Below, one piece after another: positions 9,391-18,345 of a stretch of DNA of 64,000 nucleotides (position 1 is the stretch's first letter; the number at the start of each line of letters is the position of its first letter). The notes beneath the pieces were generated by a model that ran no database searches, was not told where the DNA came from, and saw only the letters and a program-made list of their open reading frames with translations. The DNA is taken from positions 4,092,001-4,156,000 of the forward strand of contig NZ_CP080095.1 of NCBI RefSeq assembly GCF_019428685.1. Reading direction: 5' to 3'. The position numbers and the translations under genes are program-made. Origin of the DNA: Paraburkholderia edwinii (GTDB lineage Bacteria; Pseudomonadota; Gammaproteobacteria; Burkholderiales; Burkholderiaceae).

Positions 9391-9987
9391 ATGGTCAAAC
9401 CCGCCGATGCTTCACAGCAGAACGATGTCGAGCACGCGCTTCGGGCACTGCTGAAGCGATCGTTCGACGGCGATCGCGCCGCGTACCGCGCCTTTCTCGA
9501 GGCGCTCGCGCTCCATTTGCACACTTACCTGCGCCGGCGACTCTACCCCGTCCTCGACGATATCGACGACCTTGTCCAGGAGATCATGCTCGCGGTCCAC
9601 AATGCGCGCGCCACCTACCGGTGGAGCGAACCGCTTACGGCGTGGGTGTACGCGATCGCGCGCTACAAGCTAACGGACTACTGGCGCGCGAAATCGCGTT
9701 GGGCCGCGCTGCATCACATGCTCGATACCGGTGACGAACTCCACGGCACGTCGGACACCGAACGCGCCGATGCCAGGCGCGACATCGAAACCATGCTCGG
9801 GAAGCTGCCACGCAAGCAACAGGTCCTGATTGTGTGGATCAAGCTGCAAGGCCTCTCGGTCATCGAAGCCGAACAACGGACGGGCTGGTCGCAAGCGGCC
9901 ATCAAGGCCAGCCTCAATCGCGGCATGAAAAGCCTGACGAGACGGATGGAAGCGTCACACGCGCCATCGGCAACGAGCGCGTCATAA
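9391..9987 (+). CDS. ECF-type sigma-70 family RNA polymerase sigma factor
   Basis: A 198-residue sigma factor with region 2 (FDGDRAAYRAFLEALALHLHTYL...DDIDDLVQEIMLAVH...AWVYAIARYKLTDYWR) and region 4 (LPRKQQVLIVWIKLQGLSVIEAE..GWSQAAIKASLNRGM). The order and spacing are those of ECF sigma factors, which direct RNA polymerase to stress-type promoters. Related Burkholderia sigma genes are usually followed by an anti-sigma membrane protein. Here the next gene is convergent and unrelated, overlapping the stop region by 6 bases, so the partner is missing or encoded elsewhere. Confidence 0.9.
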   Translation: MVKPADASQQNDVEHALRALLKRSFDGDRAAYRAFLEALALHLHTYLRRRLYPVLDDIDDLVQEIMLAVHNARATYRWSEPLTAWVYAIARYKLTDYWRAKSRWAALHHMLDTGDELHGTSDTERADARRDIETMLGKLPRKQQVLIVWIKLQGLSVIEAEQRTGWSQAAIKASLNRGMKSLTRRMEASHAPSATSAS

Positions 9988-10755
9988 GTCGGTTGGGAAG
10001 AATTCCATGTAGCGCTCATGCGCTTGCGTCAGCGACGACGACACAGCGTAGTGCGCTTCGATTGACGAGAGCGCGTCTACGGTGGCTCGCCGGTTCGAAA
10101 CGAACTGCCATTGCGAGGCAGGCAATGCGGATATGTCATCGCCCTGGAGGCGCTCGAGCGCCTTAAGCATCACGTCGCGCTCGAACGCATAGATCACAAA
10201 GCCTTCGTTAGCGAGCGCCGCATGCGACACGCCGAGATACGCACAAAGGCGTTCCTTGAGCGGCGCGTCCTGTGCGGCGGCAGATCTCGAGGCCTGGATC
10301 ACCTCGACGGTTTCCGCATCGGTCACGCGTCCGTCTGCAAAGAACACCGGCTTGTCCGCAGCCCATGCTTCAGGCGGGCAAGCTTTTGACACAGGTGTCA
10401 ACGGAATGAAAGGATTGACCTCGGCCGGATAGATCCGGCAAACACGCGGCCGCTGCTCATAAGCGCCGCAACGTCCATCGGATTGCAAATTCGGGCATGC
10501 GCCGTCGAACGCGGCCACGACGGTGACGACCACACGGATCGGCAATGCGCCGCACGCTACAGGAAAGGAAAGCCTGCGTTTGTGCATTGCCTGCGCGTCG
10601 CTTTCCGGCGGCTCGTCGGGCCACGGAATCGCTTCGCAAAACAGCTCGATATCGCCGCCCCGTCGAAGCCATGCTGAAGCTTCCGCGAGGCTCAGCGGAA
10701 GCCTCAGGTTGTGACAGCACTTGCCGCATTGGGTACAACTGAAGTGAATCGTCAT
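9982..10755 (-). CDS. YkgJ-family cysteine cluster protein
   Basis: Begins MTIHFSCTQCGKCCHNL, the CxxCGxCC motif of the YkgJ (zinc/iron-chelating cysteine cluster) family. Further conserved cysteines follow in GACPNLQSDGRCGAYEQRPRVCRIYP. The cluster probably binds a metal or an Fe-S centre; function is unknown. The ATG at 10755 puts the cysteine motif at residue 7, as usual for the family, so the 33 extra residues of the longest frame are rejected. 257 residues. The gene converges on the sigma gene with a 6-base overlap of the reading frames. Confidence 0.85.
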   Translation of the reverse strand: MTIHFSCTQCGKCCHNLRLPLSLAEASAWLRRGGDIELFCEAIPWPDEPPESDAQAMHKRRLSFPVACGALPIRVVVTVVAAFDGACPNLQSDGRCGAYEQRPRVCRIYPAEVNPFIPLTPVSKACPPEAWAADKPVFFADGRVTDAETVEVIQASRSAAAQDAPLKERLCAYLGVSHAALANEGFVIYAFERDVMLKALERLQGDDISALPASQWQFVSNRRATVDALSSIEAHYAVSSSLTQAHERYMEFFPTDL

Positions 10756-10993
10756 CGGATCTCGTCGATGTTTCGTGAATGCTTTCAAATACGTAACCGG
10801 TAAAACGCCTGATTCCGGCGGACCGAGACGGTTCGCACATAGTATCCGCCCCACTGCTAATTCGCACGAGACGCGAATCAGGTTGCAGTTATTTTTCCGC
10901 GCAACAGAAGATGTAGCGGCGCGTCAGTCTTTGCTTGGCAGGCTCATATCCCGCAGCTTAAGATTGCCGCTCCAAAATATAGGCGGCGGGACG

Positions 10994-12556
10994 ATGACGG
11001 GGTTGGCTCATGAGTACGATAACGAAATCGTCTATACGCATGGCTATTGCGACGAACTGAATCCGCTGCGCGCGAGGCTGCCGCTGCTCCATGCGGGGTT
11101 CGACTATCCGGTCATACGCAATGCATGCGAGCTGGGGTTCGGCTTCGGTGTCAGCGCGAACATTCATGCGGCCGGTTCGGACGTTCATTGGTACGGCGTC
11201 GACGCCGACCCAAGGCACTCCGCTTTCGCGCAGCAACTCGCGGACGATGCGCAAACGCCCGCGCATCTCTTCCCCGGACGTTTCGCCGAGTTTTGCCGGC
11301 GCGACGATTTGCCGGATTTCGAATTTATCGGCCTGCATGGCGTCTGGAGCTGGATCCCCGACGAAGACCGCGCAACGATCGCCGGCTTTATCAACCGCAA
11401 ACTGAAACCCGGCGGCGTGCTGTATATCAGTTACAACACGCAGCCTGGATGGGCCGCGATGATGCCGGTTCGCGAGCTGATGCATGGTCATTTCATGGCG
11501 AGCCGCTCACATCACACCGGCGGCAACGCACCGGACGAGCGGCACGCCACCGAGCGCATCAAGGCTGCCGTCGCGTTTGCACAAAAGGTGATGGCTGCAC
11601 GGCCCGGTTACGCACACGTCAATCCTTCGGTGATCGAGCGTGTGAACCGTTTGTGCGAGGAGAACCCGCGCTATCTTTCGCACGAGTACTTTGCGCACAA
11701 CTGGTATCCGGCGTCGTTTCTTCAGGTTGCGCAGGCGCTCGAGCCGGCCGGGGTGACTTACCTTGCGTCGGCGGACTATCGCGATCACGTCGATTCGATC
11801 AATCTGCTTGATGCGCAGCGCGACCTGCTTGCGGACATCGACGATCTGACATTGAGCGAGACCACTCGCGATCTGTGCATCAACCGCTCGTTTCGCCGCG
11901 ATTATTGGATCAAGCAGCCGCGCGCGCTCGAACCTAATGAACGGCTCGCGGCGCTACGCGCGCATCGCTTGATACTCCCGGTGCCGGAATGGGCGGTTTC
12001 GCTAAAGATACGAGGCGCCCTTGGGGAAACCACGCTGCCGGAAGCGGTGTATCGACCCGTTCTGCAGGCGATGGCCGACGCTCGCGTGACCACCCTGGGC
12101 GCGATTGAACGCGAAGTCAGCAAGGCGGGGATCACGCTCGAGCAGGTGATTGAGGCAGTCAAGCTGCTGATTGCGGCGGGCCCCGTGCTCAATGCGCAGG
12201 ATGAACAGCAGATACAGGTGGCTCAGAGTTCCGCAAGACGGCTAAACACGGTTATTTGCGAGCGCGCGTACGACAGTGACGCGCTTCAGTTTCTGGCCAG
12301 CCCGGTGTCGGGATCAGGCGTTGCCGTTCCGCATGTCGCGCAACTGTTTTTGCTGGCGGCAATGCGCGGATTCAAGGAGCCGCGGCAATGGGCTGAATTT
12401 GCCCAGTCCGCGCTAAGCGGTACCCAAGCAAACGACGGCGCGGCAAATATGCCCGCCCCGCTCACGCCCGACCACGAACTGGTTGAGAAGGCGGTTCGAT
12501 TTGCCGAGGTCTTTGTGCCGGCGCTGAAGATGTTGCTCATTGGCGAGGTCGACTGA
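10994..12556 (+). CDS. Class I SAM methyltransferase with methyltransferase regulatory domain
   Basis: The 520-residue protein starts MTGLAHEYDNEIVYTHGYCDELNP. An N-terminal Rossmann methyltransferase domain shows the SAM-binding ACELGFGFGVSANIHA motif (acidic residue/GxGxG-like), the acidic VDADP after strand 2 and GLHGVWSWI after strand 4. It continues into the helical regulatory domain found in PKMT-like proteins (LYISYNTQPGWAAMMPVRELM), with a C-terminal winged-helix-like tail. The natural substrate of this family is often protein or unknown. The longest frame starts at 10775, but its first 73 residues are not family-like. I see no operon partner. Confidence 0.82.
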   Translation: MTGLAHEYDNEIVYTHGYCDELNPLRARLPLLHAGFDYPVIRNACELGFGFGVSANIHAAGSDVHWYGVDADPRHSAFAQQLADDAQTPAHLFPGRFAEFCRRDDLPDFEFIGLHGVWSWIPDEDRATIAGFINRKLKPGGVLYISYNTQPGWAAMMPVRELMHGHFMASRSHHTGGNAPDERHATERIKAAVAFAQKVMAARPGYAHVNPSVIERVNRLCEENPRYLSHEYFAHNWYPASFLQVAQALEPAGVTYLASADYRDHVDSINLLDAQRDLLADIDDLTLSETTRDLCINRSFRRDYWIKQPRALEPNERLAALRAHRLILPVPEWAVSLKIRGALGETTLPEAVYRPVLQAMADARVTTLGAIEREVSKAGITLEQVIEAVKLLIAAGPVLNAQDEQQIQVAQSSARRLNTVICERAYDSDALQFLASPVSGSGVAVPHVAQLFLLAAMRGFKEPRQWAEFAQSALSGTQANDGAANMPAPLTPDHELVEKAVRFAEVFVPALKMLLIGEVD

Positions 12557-12678
12557 CGGCGGCCAATCCTCATTTGTAATTTTTGAAATGTGCAGTTACC
12601 AACTGCATCAGTTATTTCTTAGCCGCTTGCTTACGATGATTTCCATAGACCCGTCAAACGGGGAAACGGAGAGTCATC

Positions 12679-12999
12679 ATGAAACGCGCAGCACTTGTCT
12701 TGTTGTTAATCGGTAGCTTGTCGGTCGCTCAGCAGGCATCGGCGCACGGGCGCGGCGGCTGGGGCCATGGTCACGGCCACGGCGGCGGCAATGGCGGCGC
12801 CATCGTGGGCGCGCTGATCGGCGGCGCGGTGCTCGGCGCGCTTGTGACGTCGGTTGCCAGCGCGCAGCCCGCTTACGCGCAGCCGGTCTATCAGCAACCC
12901 GCTTATGCGCAGCCGGTTTATCAGCAACCGGCGGCGGCGGCCTGCTACGACAGCTATCAACGCGCCTATGTGCCTTGCCAGGGCGGTTACGGGTATTGA
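12679..12999 (+). CDS. Small secreted Gly/His-rich and YxQP-repeat protein
   Basis: 106 residues with a clear signal peptide (MKRAALVLLLIGSLSVAQQASA), a glycine/histidine-rich segment (HGRGGWGHGHGHGGGNGG), a glycine-zipper-like hydrophobic segment (IVGALIGGAVLGALV), and two AYAQPVYQQP repeats before a Cys-containing tail. GGAGAGTCATC, about 5-10 bases upstream of the ATG, acts as a ribosome-binding site. The His-rich part may bind metal, but this is speculative. Likely a periplasmic or outer-membrane protein of unknown role. Confidence 0.75.
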   Translation: MKRAALVLLLIGSLSVAQQASAHGRGGWGHGHGHGGGNGGAIVGALIGGAVLGALVTSVASAQPAYAQPVYQQPAYAQPVYQQPAAAACYDSYQRAYVPCQGGYGY

Positions 13000-13056
13000 T
13001 GGCAGTTGAAGCGCGCGGTTAAAGATCGCAGTTAAGGCGCGCAGCGGTCATCAATG

Positions 13057-13099
13057 AAAAAGCGCCGCGGTCACTTCAGAAGTGACCGCGGGCGCTTTT
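13057..13099. terminator. Bidirectional intrinsic terminator
   Basis: An 11-bp perfect stem (GCGGTCACTTC with GAAGTGACCGC, one-base loop) is extended by AAAAGCGCC pairing with GGCGCTTTT, giving an A-tract on one side and a T-tract on the other. It lies between the plus-strand gene ending at 12999 and the minus-strand gene ending at 13120, serving both. Confidence 0.85.
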
Positions 13100-13119
13100 C
13101 TGTTCAATGCGTGCCTCGC

Positions 13120-14622
13120 TTACTGCTTGAACTGCGCGGGCACTTGCGTCATATCGATCTTGACGATCTCGCCGAAGTCCTGGGTCTTGCCGTCCGGCAG
13201 GAACTTCTCGCTAGGCGGGAACGGATTCGAGGCCGTGGCCATCGGCACCGTGGCGGGCTCGTCCGTAATGCCGAAGTCCGAATCGTTCGAAATATAGATC
13301 TTGGTCGGATCGGCCGGATCGACGGCCACGCCTTCCACCTTGTCGTGGCCGAAGTACATGCCCTTCGGATCGATGGAGGTAAACAGCGCGGCGTAGTTGA
13401 GGAACATGCCCTCGGCGCCGACCGCGAGGCCCGCGGCGCTAAGCGCTTGTACGGCGGCCGGGGCGTCAACGGTGCCCGCAAGATCCTCAATGGTCTTGCC
13501 GCCCACCGTGAGACCGTTGTTCGAATCGTAAGCGACTACGCCGCCGGCGATGGTGGTGCCGATCAGCGGCGATTTCGGACCGACGTCGGTGGCGTGAGTC
13601 AGATCGAGCTTCCACAGATTCTTGTCGGCCTTGGCCTTGCCGCTCGCGGTGCCGTCGCTGGTGCCCTCGAAGTTGCCGTCGCGCTCGTCGACGATAAACG
13701 TACCGTCGGGCATCGCGGTGATCTCGCTGACGGCCTGACCCTCGGGATTACCGGCGCCGTTCGTGTGCAGCGAATAGAGGTATTCGTGCACATCGTTGGT
13801 CGGGTCGGCGAGCGATACCTTCACGACCCGCGTAATGGCCGCCTTGCCGGAGGCAACCGCAGCCGAGCCGTTCTTGTCCAGCGGCGACTGCATGATGCCG
13901 ACGAGATACTTGCCGTCGGGCGTGAGCGTCAGGCCTTCCATACCCTTGTTCGGCTTGCGCTTCTTGAGTTCGCCGGGCAGCGCCACGTCGTTGCCCGACG
14001 TCGCGGTGGAGTACGGATTGAGCCGCGAGATTTCCTTGCCGGTCGCGTCGAAGTGCACGATGTACGGGCCGTACTCGTCGGAGACCCAGAAGGTGCCGTC
14101 GGCCATGGCGACGAGGCCCTCCGGATCCAGACCCGCTGCGCTCGTGGACAGCACGTTGCCGTCCACGTCGTAGATGGTCTCGGCGGTGTTGGCTTCGGGA
14201 TTGACGCGGCCGTTCATCGGCGTGCCGTCGGCCAGCGCAAGACCGATCACCTTCGAAACGTTGGCCTTGCCGTTGACGAGCTGGAACAGCGCGATGGCCG
14301 GCTGGAAAGCGAGGAACGGCTCGATCTTGTTGGTGCCGTCGGGCGCGGTGACGTTGGGGCCGCGATCGGTCATGCCGTAGAAGAAACCTGGCTGATTCGG
14401 TGCGGCCGCCAGCGCGGAACCGAAGCCTGTGCCGACGATCGGCACGTTGCCCCAACTCGTGTACGGCGCAATAGTCTGGCTGAAGAGCTGGGTGCCCTGC
14501 TGCGTCTGGGGCGCGGTGTTACCCGTGTTGGCGGGCGTGGAAGCCGCGGGCGGATCGTCGCCGCCGCAGGCGGCGAGCGCCAGGGTCAAAGCGAGGCCTA
14601 CGCAAGTCTTCTTGTCGAGCAT
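13120..14622 (-). CDS. Phytase-like esterase-domain lipoprotein
   Basis: 500 residues. The N-terminus (LALTLALAACGGD) contains a lipobox, so the mature protein is probably lipid-anchored at Cys19. The body is a beta-propeller-like sequence with MTDRGPNV, DPEGLVAMADGTFWVSDEYGPYI and GMEGLTLTPDGKYLVG, typical of the esterase-like phytase-type family (PF13449 style). Function is usually inferred as periplasmic phosphoesterase or phosphate-binding protein; this is not proven. A ribosome-binding AGGAG lies upstream on the minus strand. The very long plus-strand frame covering the gene is its antisense shadow. Confidence 0.85.
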   Translation of the reverse strand: MLDKKTCVGLALTLALAACGGDDPPAASTPANTGNTAPQTQQGTQLFSQTIAPYTSWGNVPIVGTGFGSALAAAPNQPGFFYGMTDRGPNVTAPDGTNKIEPFLAFQPAIALFQLVNGKANVSKVIGLALADGTPMNGRVNPEANTAETIYDVDGNVLSTSAAGLDPEGLVAMADGTFWVSDEYGPYIVHFDATGKEISRLNPYSTATSGNDVALPGELKKRKPNKGMEGLTLTPDGKYLVGIMQSPLDKNGSAAVASGKAAITRVVKVSLADPTNDVHEYLYSLHTNGAGNPEGQAVSEITAMPDGTFIVDERDGNFEGTSDGTASGKAKADKNLWKLDLTHATDVGPKSPLIGTTIAGGVVAYDSNNGLTVGGKTIEDLAGTVDAPAAVQALSAAGLAVGAEGMFLNYAALFTSIDPKGMYFGHDKVEGVAVDPADPTKIYISNDSDFGITDEPATVPMATASNPFPPSEKFLPDGKTQDFGEIVKIDMTQVPAQFKQ

Positions 14623-14847
14623 TCTCCAGTCTCCTTTTTATGTTGCGTTGTTTGAAGACCGGAAAGCTTATATTTAGAAAATGAAAAGTTTGTGGCAAGG
14701 AATTCGTTTGTCAATTGTTGGGATGCAGGCCGACGCAGGGAGCGGTTGCCCTTCAAAATAATTCTGGGCTAATTGCGCGGCGCTATAGTTCGCGTGCTCA
14801 TTTTGGCGTGCTCATTTCCGCGTTCCTAACGGGCTCACGGCGGAGTA

Positions 14848-16218
14848 ATGTCAGTCATGCATTCGCTCAACAACGCTTCCCTCGTTCGTCAGTTCTCGAA
14901 CTACGCAGTGCCAACCGTGCTCGCCGCATGGGCGTACTGCATGCACTCGGTCATCAGCGGCGTATTCATCGGACGCTACGTCGGCGCCGATGCGCTGGCC
15001 GCATTGAACCTGCTCGTCCCGTTGCTTTACCTGCCTTACGCGTTCAGCGTCATGATCGGCGTCGGCGGATCGACGCTGGTGTCGCGATTGCTGGGAGAGC
15101 GGCGCGAGCGCGATGCCGCCGCGGCGTTCACCCAGGCCTTGTATCTGCTTGGCTTCTGCGGCGTCGCATTTGCACTGGCAATCCATTTCGAAGCCGACAC
15201 GTTCGTGCAATGGACCGGCGCGCGCGGCGAACTGGCGCGCCTCGCAAAAGACTTTCTGCACGCCTATGCCCCGTTCGTGCTGTTCCCGACCGCTTGCTAT
15301 GCGCTCGAACTCTTTCTACGCATCGAAGGCGCGGCCAAATTCGGACTCGCCTGCCTTGTCGCGGGCGGCATTGTCGATGTCGGATTGACATGGTGGATGG
15401 TGAGCCACCTGCATTGGGGTATGCGCGGTGCGGCGCTCGCCTCGGGCATCAGTCAGGCGCTCGCATGCATACCGATGCTCGCTTATCACTTCGTCAAGGC
15501 GCAACGCGTGCGTCCGATCGCGCATGCCTTTGCGCAGCTCGATCACGCGTGGCGGATGGCCTATAACGGCAGCTCGGAGTTTCTCGGCGAGATTGCGCCG
15601 AGCGTCACGATTTTCGCGTTCAATCACGCGATATTGCGCTTACTCGGCGACACGGGTCTGGTCGCATTCGCGGTGGTCGAATATATGTCGATGATCGCGT
15701 CGGTCACGATGATTGCGCTCGTGCAAAGCATGCAGCCGATCGTGAGCTTCGAGCGCGGCGCGGGCAACGGGCATGCCGTGTCACGCGCATTCACGCTCGG
15801 CATCGCGGTGACGGCGGGATTTGCGCTTTGCACGGCCCTGGTGACGCTGACTGTCGCGCATCCGCTCGGCACGCTGTTCGTGCCCAACAGTCCGGCCGCG
15901 CAAGCGCTGTTGCGCGTGGCATTGCCATGGTGTGCGCTGGCGTTCGTGCCCGCCGCAATCAATCTGGCGATCAGCGGCTATCTAACGGCCATCGAGGCGC
16001 CGCTCGCATCGTTGATCGTCGCCCTGCTGCGCAGCTGGCTCCTGCTGCTCGCGATGCTCTGGCTTCTGCCCGCATGGCTCGGGCCGCACGGCATCTGGAT
16101 GACCGTCGCCGTGACCGAACTGACGACGCTCATTGCAAGCATCGTGCTCTATCGCACGCGAGGGCGTCGCCTCGAACTGTCCACGCCCGCGATCAAGCGG
16201 TCCGCGACATTGAGCTAA
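14848..16218 (+). CDS. MATE family efflux transporter
   Basis: The 456-residue protein has about twelve membrane helices in two similar halves. The first helices read FSNYAVPTVLAAWAYCMHSVISGVFIGRYVGADALAALNL and IGVGGSTLVSRLLGERRERDA, the standard MATE N-terminal bundle in which a small-residue-rich helix is followed by a basic loop. The half-repeat starts near residue 230. MATE proteins export cationic drugs or metabolites using Na+ or H+. The start ATG has GGAG 8-11 bases upstream. It stands alone, converging on the LysR gene at 16241. Confidence 0.88.
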   Translation: MSVMHSLNNASLVRQFSNYAVPTVLAAWAYCMHSVISGVFIGRYVGADALAALNLLVPLLYLPYAFSVMIGVGGSTLVSRLLGERRERDAAAAFTQALYLLGFCGVAFALAIHFEADTFVQWTGARGELARLAKDFLHAYAPFVLFPTACYALELFLRIEGAAKFGLACLVAGGIVDVGLTWWMVSHLHWGMRGAALASGISQALACIPMLAYHFVKAQRVRPIAHAFAQLDHAWRMAYNGSSEFLGEIAPSVTIFAFNHAILRLLGDTGLVAFAVVEYMSMIASVTMIALVQSMQPIVSFERGAGNGHAVSRAFTLGIAVTAGFALCTALVTLTVAHPLGTLFVPNSPAAQALLRVALPWCALAFVPAAINLAISGYLTAIEAPLASLIVALLRSWLLLLAMLWLLPAWLGPHGIWMTVAVTELTTLIASIVLYRTRGRRLELSTPAIKRSATLS

Positions 16219-16240
16219 ACAAGGCAAGCTCGGCGACGTT

Positions 16241-17173
16241 TTAATTAACGCTGCCGTAGAGCGGCAAGACGCTGGATTCGAGCATGGCGATCGACTGGAC
16301 GGCGAGTTGCGAAAGCGTGTGCTTCGTACTCGTCGCGATCGCGAGCCGGCTGAAGAGCGTCGGTTCCGAGATGCGCAGAATGCGGAAGTGCTGATCCTGC
16401 GCGGTGCCCGATGTCGCCTTCAAAGGCAGCACCGCATAGCCGATGCCTTCCTTGACGAGATCGAGTATCGACGCGACGGCGTCGACTTCGAGCGCGATGC
16501 GCAGGCGCACGCCCTGCTCGGCCGCTGCGGATTCGACCATGCGGCGGATCGCGTGCATCCGTCCGGGAATAATCAACGGATATTTCACGATGTCGCGCAG
16601 CGGCACCATCGACGGACCGGCGATGCACGGCTGATCATCCTGACTATCGTTATCGCCCGTGCGAGGACCAATCAGAAACAGTTCCTCGGTGTGCACCGTG
16701 CGCTTGTCGATAAGCGGTGTGTCGAACGTGTCGTAAAGCACCGCGACGTCGATACGGCCCATCATCAGCCATTCGATCAGGTGCGTGGATAAGCCTTGCG
16801 CCACCGATATCGTCGCCCCCGGAAACGACTCGCGAAAACTGTGCACGAGCTTGTTCGTGGCGACCTTCGCAAAACTCGGCGTGACCCCCACGCCGAAATG
16901 CCCGCCGGACGTGCCGCGAAGTTCGTCGAGGTCCTGAGACGCGCGCTGCACCTGCTGCAGAATGCCCTTCGCGTGCGACAGCATGCGCTGGCCGGCTGAC
17001 GTCAGCGATACGCCGCGTCCATTTCTTTCCAGCAGGTTATGGCGCAATTCAACTTCGAGTTGCCGCACGAGACGGCTTAACGCCGGTTGATTGGTGTCGA
17101 GCGTAATGGCCGCTCGCGTAAAGCTGCCCAGCTCCGCGACATGCACGAACGCCTCGAGTTGTTTCAGGTCCAT
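16241..17173 (-). CDS. LysR-family regulator of the adjacent PDC-hydrolase cluster
   Basis: 310 residues, with a winged-helix N-terminus (MDLKQLEAFVHVAELGSFTRAA...NQPALSRLVRQLE) and a LysR effector domain. It is transcribed away from the LigI-like gene at 17323. The 149-base divergent interval contains a perfect 17-base inverted repeat at 17184-17200, close to its own start. The arrangement is the classic LysR regulator/target pair; the inducer is probably a pathway intermediate of the 4-oxalomesaconate or gallate type, by context only. Confidence 0.88.
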   Translation of the reverse strand: MDLKQLEAFVHVAELGSFTRAAITLDTNQPALSRLVRQLEVELRHNLLERNGRGVSLTSAGQRMLSHAKGILQQVQRASQDLDELRGTSGGHFGVGVTPSFAKVATNKLVHSFRESFPGATISVAQGLSTHLIEWLMMGRIDVAVLYDTFDTPLIDKRTVHTEELFLIGPRTGDNDSQDDQPCIAGPSMVPLRDIVKYPLIIPGRMHAIRRMVESAAAEQGVRLRIALEVDAVASILDLVKEGIGYAVLPLKATSGTAQDQHFRILRISEPTLFSRLAIATSTKHTLSQLAVQSIAMLESSVLPLYGSVN

Positions 17174-17183
17174 TCGATCAATC

Positions 17184-17200
17184 TATGTGAAATTCACATA
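17184..17200. promoter_or_regulatory. Candidate LysR operator, perfect inverted repeat
   Basis: TATGTGAA-A-TTCACATA is a perfect palindrome around one central base, 11 bases from the LysR start at 17173 and about 120 bases from the hydrolase start. Its length and position fit a primary LysR recognition site. It also superficially resembles a CRP-type TGTGA-TCACA half-site pair, but the 1-base spacing is too short for CRP. Confidence 0.55.
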
Positions 17201-17322
17201 TCAGCTAGTTGGGTATGACGATTGTAGGCGAACAACCGAACTCTCACAATTCAATCCGCACACTAAGATGCGTCCCGCAGCCCGCGCGGATGCCGCTTCA
17301 AGCTGAGACAAGTCATACCCCG

Positions 17323-18186
17323 ATGAAATCCTGCCTGCCTCCCGATCCCAATCCCATCAAGCCGTCCCATCAACTGCCTGCCGGCGCCTGCGACGCTCAT
17401 TGCCATGTTTTCGGGCCCGCCGACGTGTTCCCGTATTCGCCGGATCGCAGCTATACGCCGCCGGACGCGCCGTTCGAACGTCTCGTTGCCCTGCATGATT
17501 TCCTCGGGCTGAGCCGCGGCGTGATCGTCCAGGCGAGCTGCCACGGCACCGACAACACCGCGATGCTCGACACGATTGCGCGCGGCAACGGACGGTATCG
17601 CGGCGTGGCGATCGTCGATGGCGACGTGACCGACGAGCAGCTTGCCGATCTCGATGCGCAGGGCGTGCGCGGCGTGCGCTTCAATTTCGTCGCGCACCTG
17701 GGCGGTGCACCCGATCTCGACGTCTTCGATCGCGTGCTCGAACGCATTCAGGACCTGGGCTGGCATGTCGTGCTGCATCTCGACGCACAGGACATCGTGC
17801 AGTACGCCGAACGGATTGCCCGCATCAAGGTACCGTTCGTGATCGACCATATGGGCCGTGTGCGCGCGGAAGCCGGCGTCGACCAGCAGCCGTTCCAGCA
17901 GTTGCTCGAACTGATGCGCAATCCGCTCGCATGGGTCAAAGTCTGCGGTTCGGAGCGGGTGTCGCGCGGCAAACGCCCGTTCGACGACGCGATTCCGTTC
18001 GCGCGCACCTTGATCGAAGCTGCGCCGGACCGCGTGCTGTGGGGCACCGATTGGCCGCACCCGAACATCAGCAAGGACATGCCGAACGACGGCGAGCTCG
18101 TCGATCTGATGTTTCAGTTCTGTCCTGACGCCGAGTTGCGCGACAAGCTACTCGTAAGGAATCCGGCGAAATTGTACGGCTTTTAA
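17323..18186 (+). CDS. Amidohydrolase, LigI-like 2-pyrone-4,6-dicarboxylate hydrolase
   Basis: 287 residues of the amidohydrolase-2 fold. The first strand carries DAHCHVFGP (the HxH metal or substrate site), followed by a conserved GVIVQASCHGTDN, GVRGVRFN, VLHLDAQD, FVIDHMGR and the C-terminal LWGTDWPHP with its Asp. These blocks are typical of LigI-type 2-pyrone-4,6-dicarboxylate lactonases, which open the pyrone ring in protocatechuate 4,5-cleavage or gallate degradation. The next genes (DctA, porin, LigJ remnant) support a dicarboxylate catabolic role. In-frame starts at 17209 and 17290 are possible; I chose the Met nearest the fold. Confidence 0.8.
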   Translation: MKSCLPPDPNPIKPSHQLPAGACDAHCHVFGPADVFPYSPDRSYTPPDAPFERLVALHDFLGLSRGVIVQASCHGTDNTAMLDTIARGNGRYRGVAIVDGDVTDEQLADLDAQGVRGVRFNFVAHLGGAPDLDVFDRVLERIQDLGWHVVLHLDAQDIVQYAERIARIKVPFVIDHMGRVRAEAGVDQQPFQQLLELMRNPLAWVKVCGSERVSRGKRPFDDAIPFARTLIEAAPDRVLWGTDWPHPNISKDMPNDGELVDLMFQFCPDAELRDKLLVRNPAKLYGF

Positions 18187-18345
18187 AGCCGGCAACGTTT
18201 AGGTCCAGAAAATTTAATCTGGGCCTCGCGAACCCGGCATAGAAAGAAAAGGTCAACAAGAACCGCCCTGAGGCGGCCCCGCTTGTGAAAAGGAGACTAC
18301 GAAGATGTACACAATTGATCATACCTTGCTGTCGCGAGACGCATC

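Noticed and set aside
13054..14655. A 533-codon plus-strand frame
   Set aside because: It is antisense to the phytase-like lipoprotein gene, is Arg/Gly/His-rich without domain motifs, and results from high third-position GC.
17184..17200. CRP binding site
   Set aside because: The TGTGA/TCACA halves are separated by one base rather than the required six.
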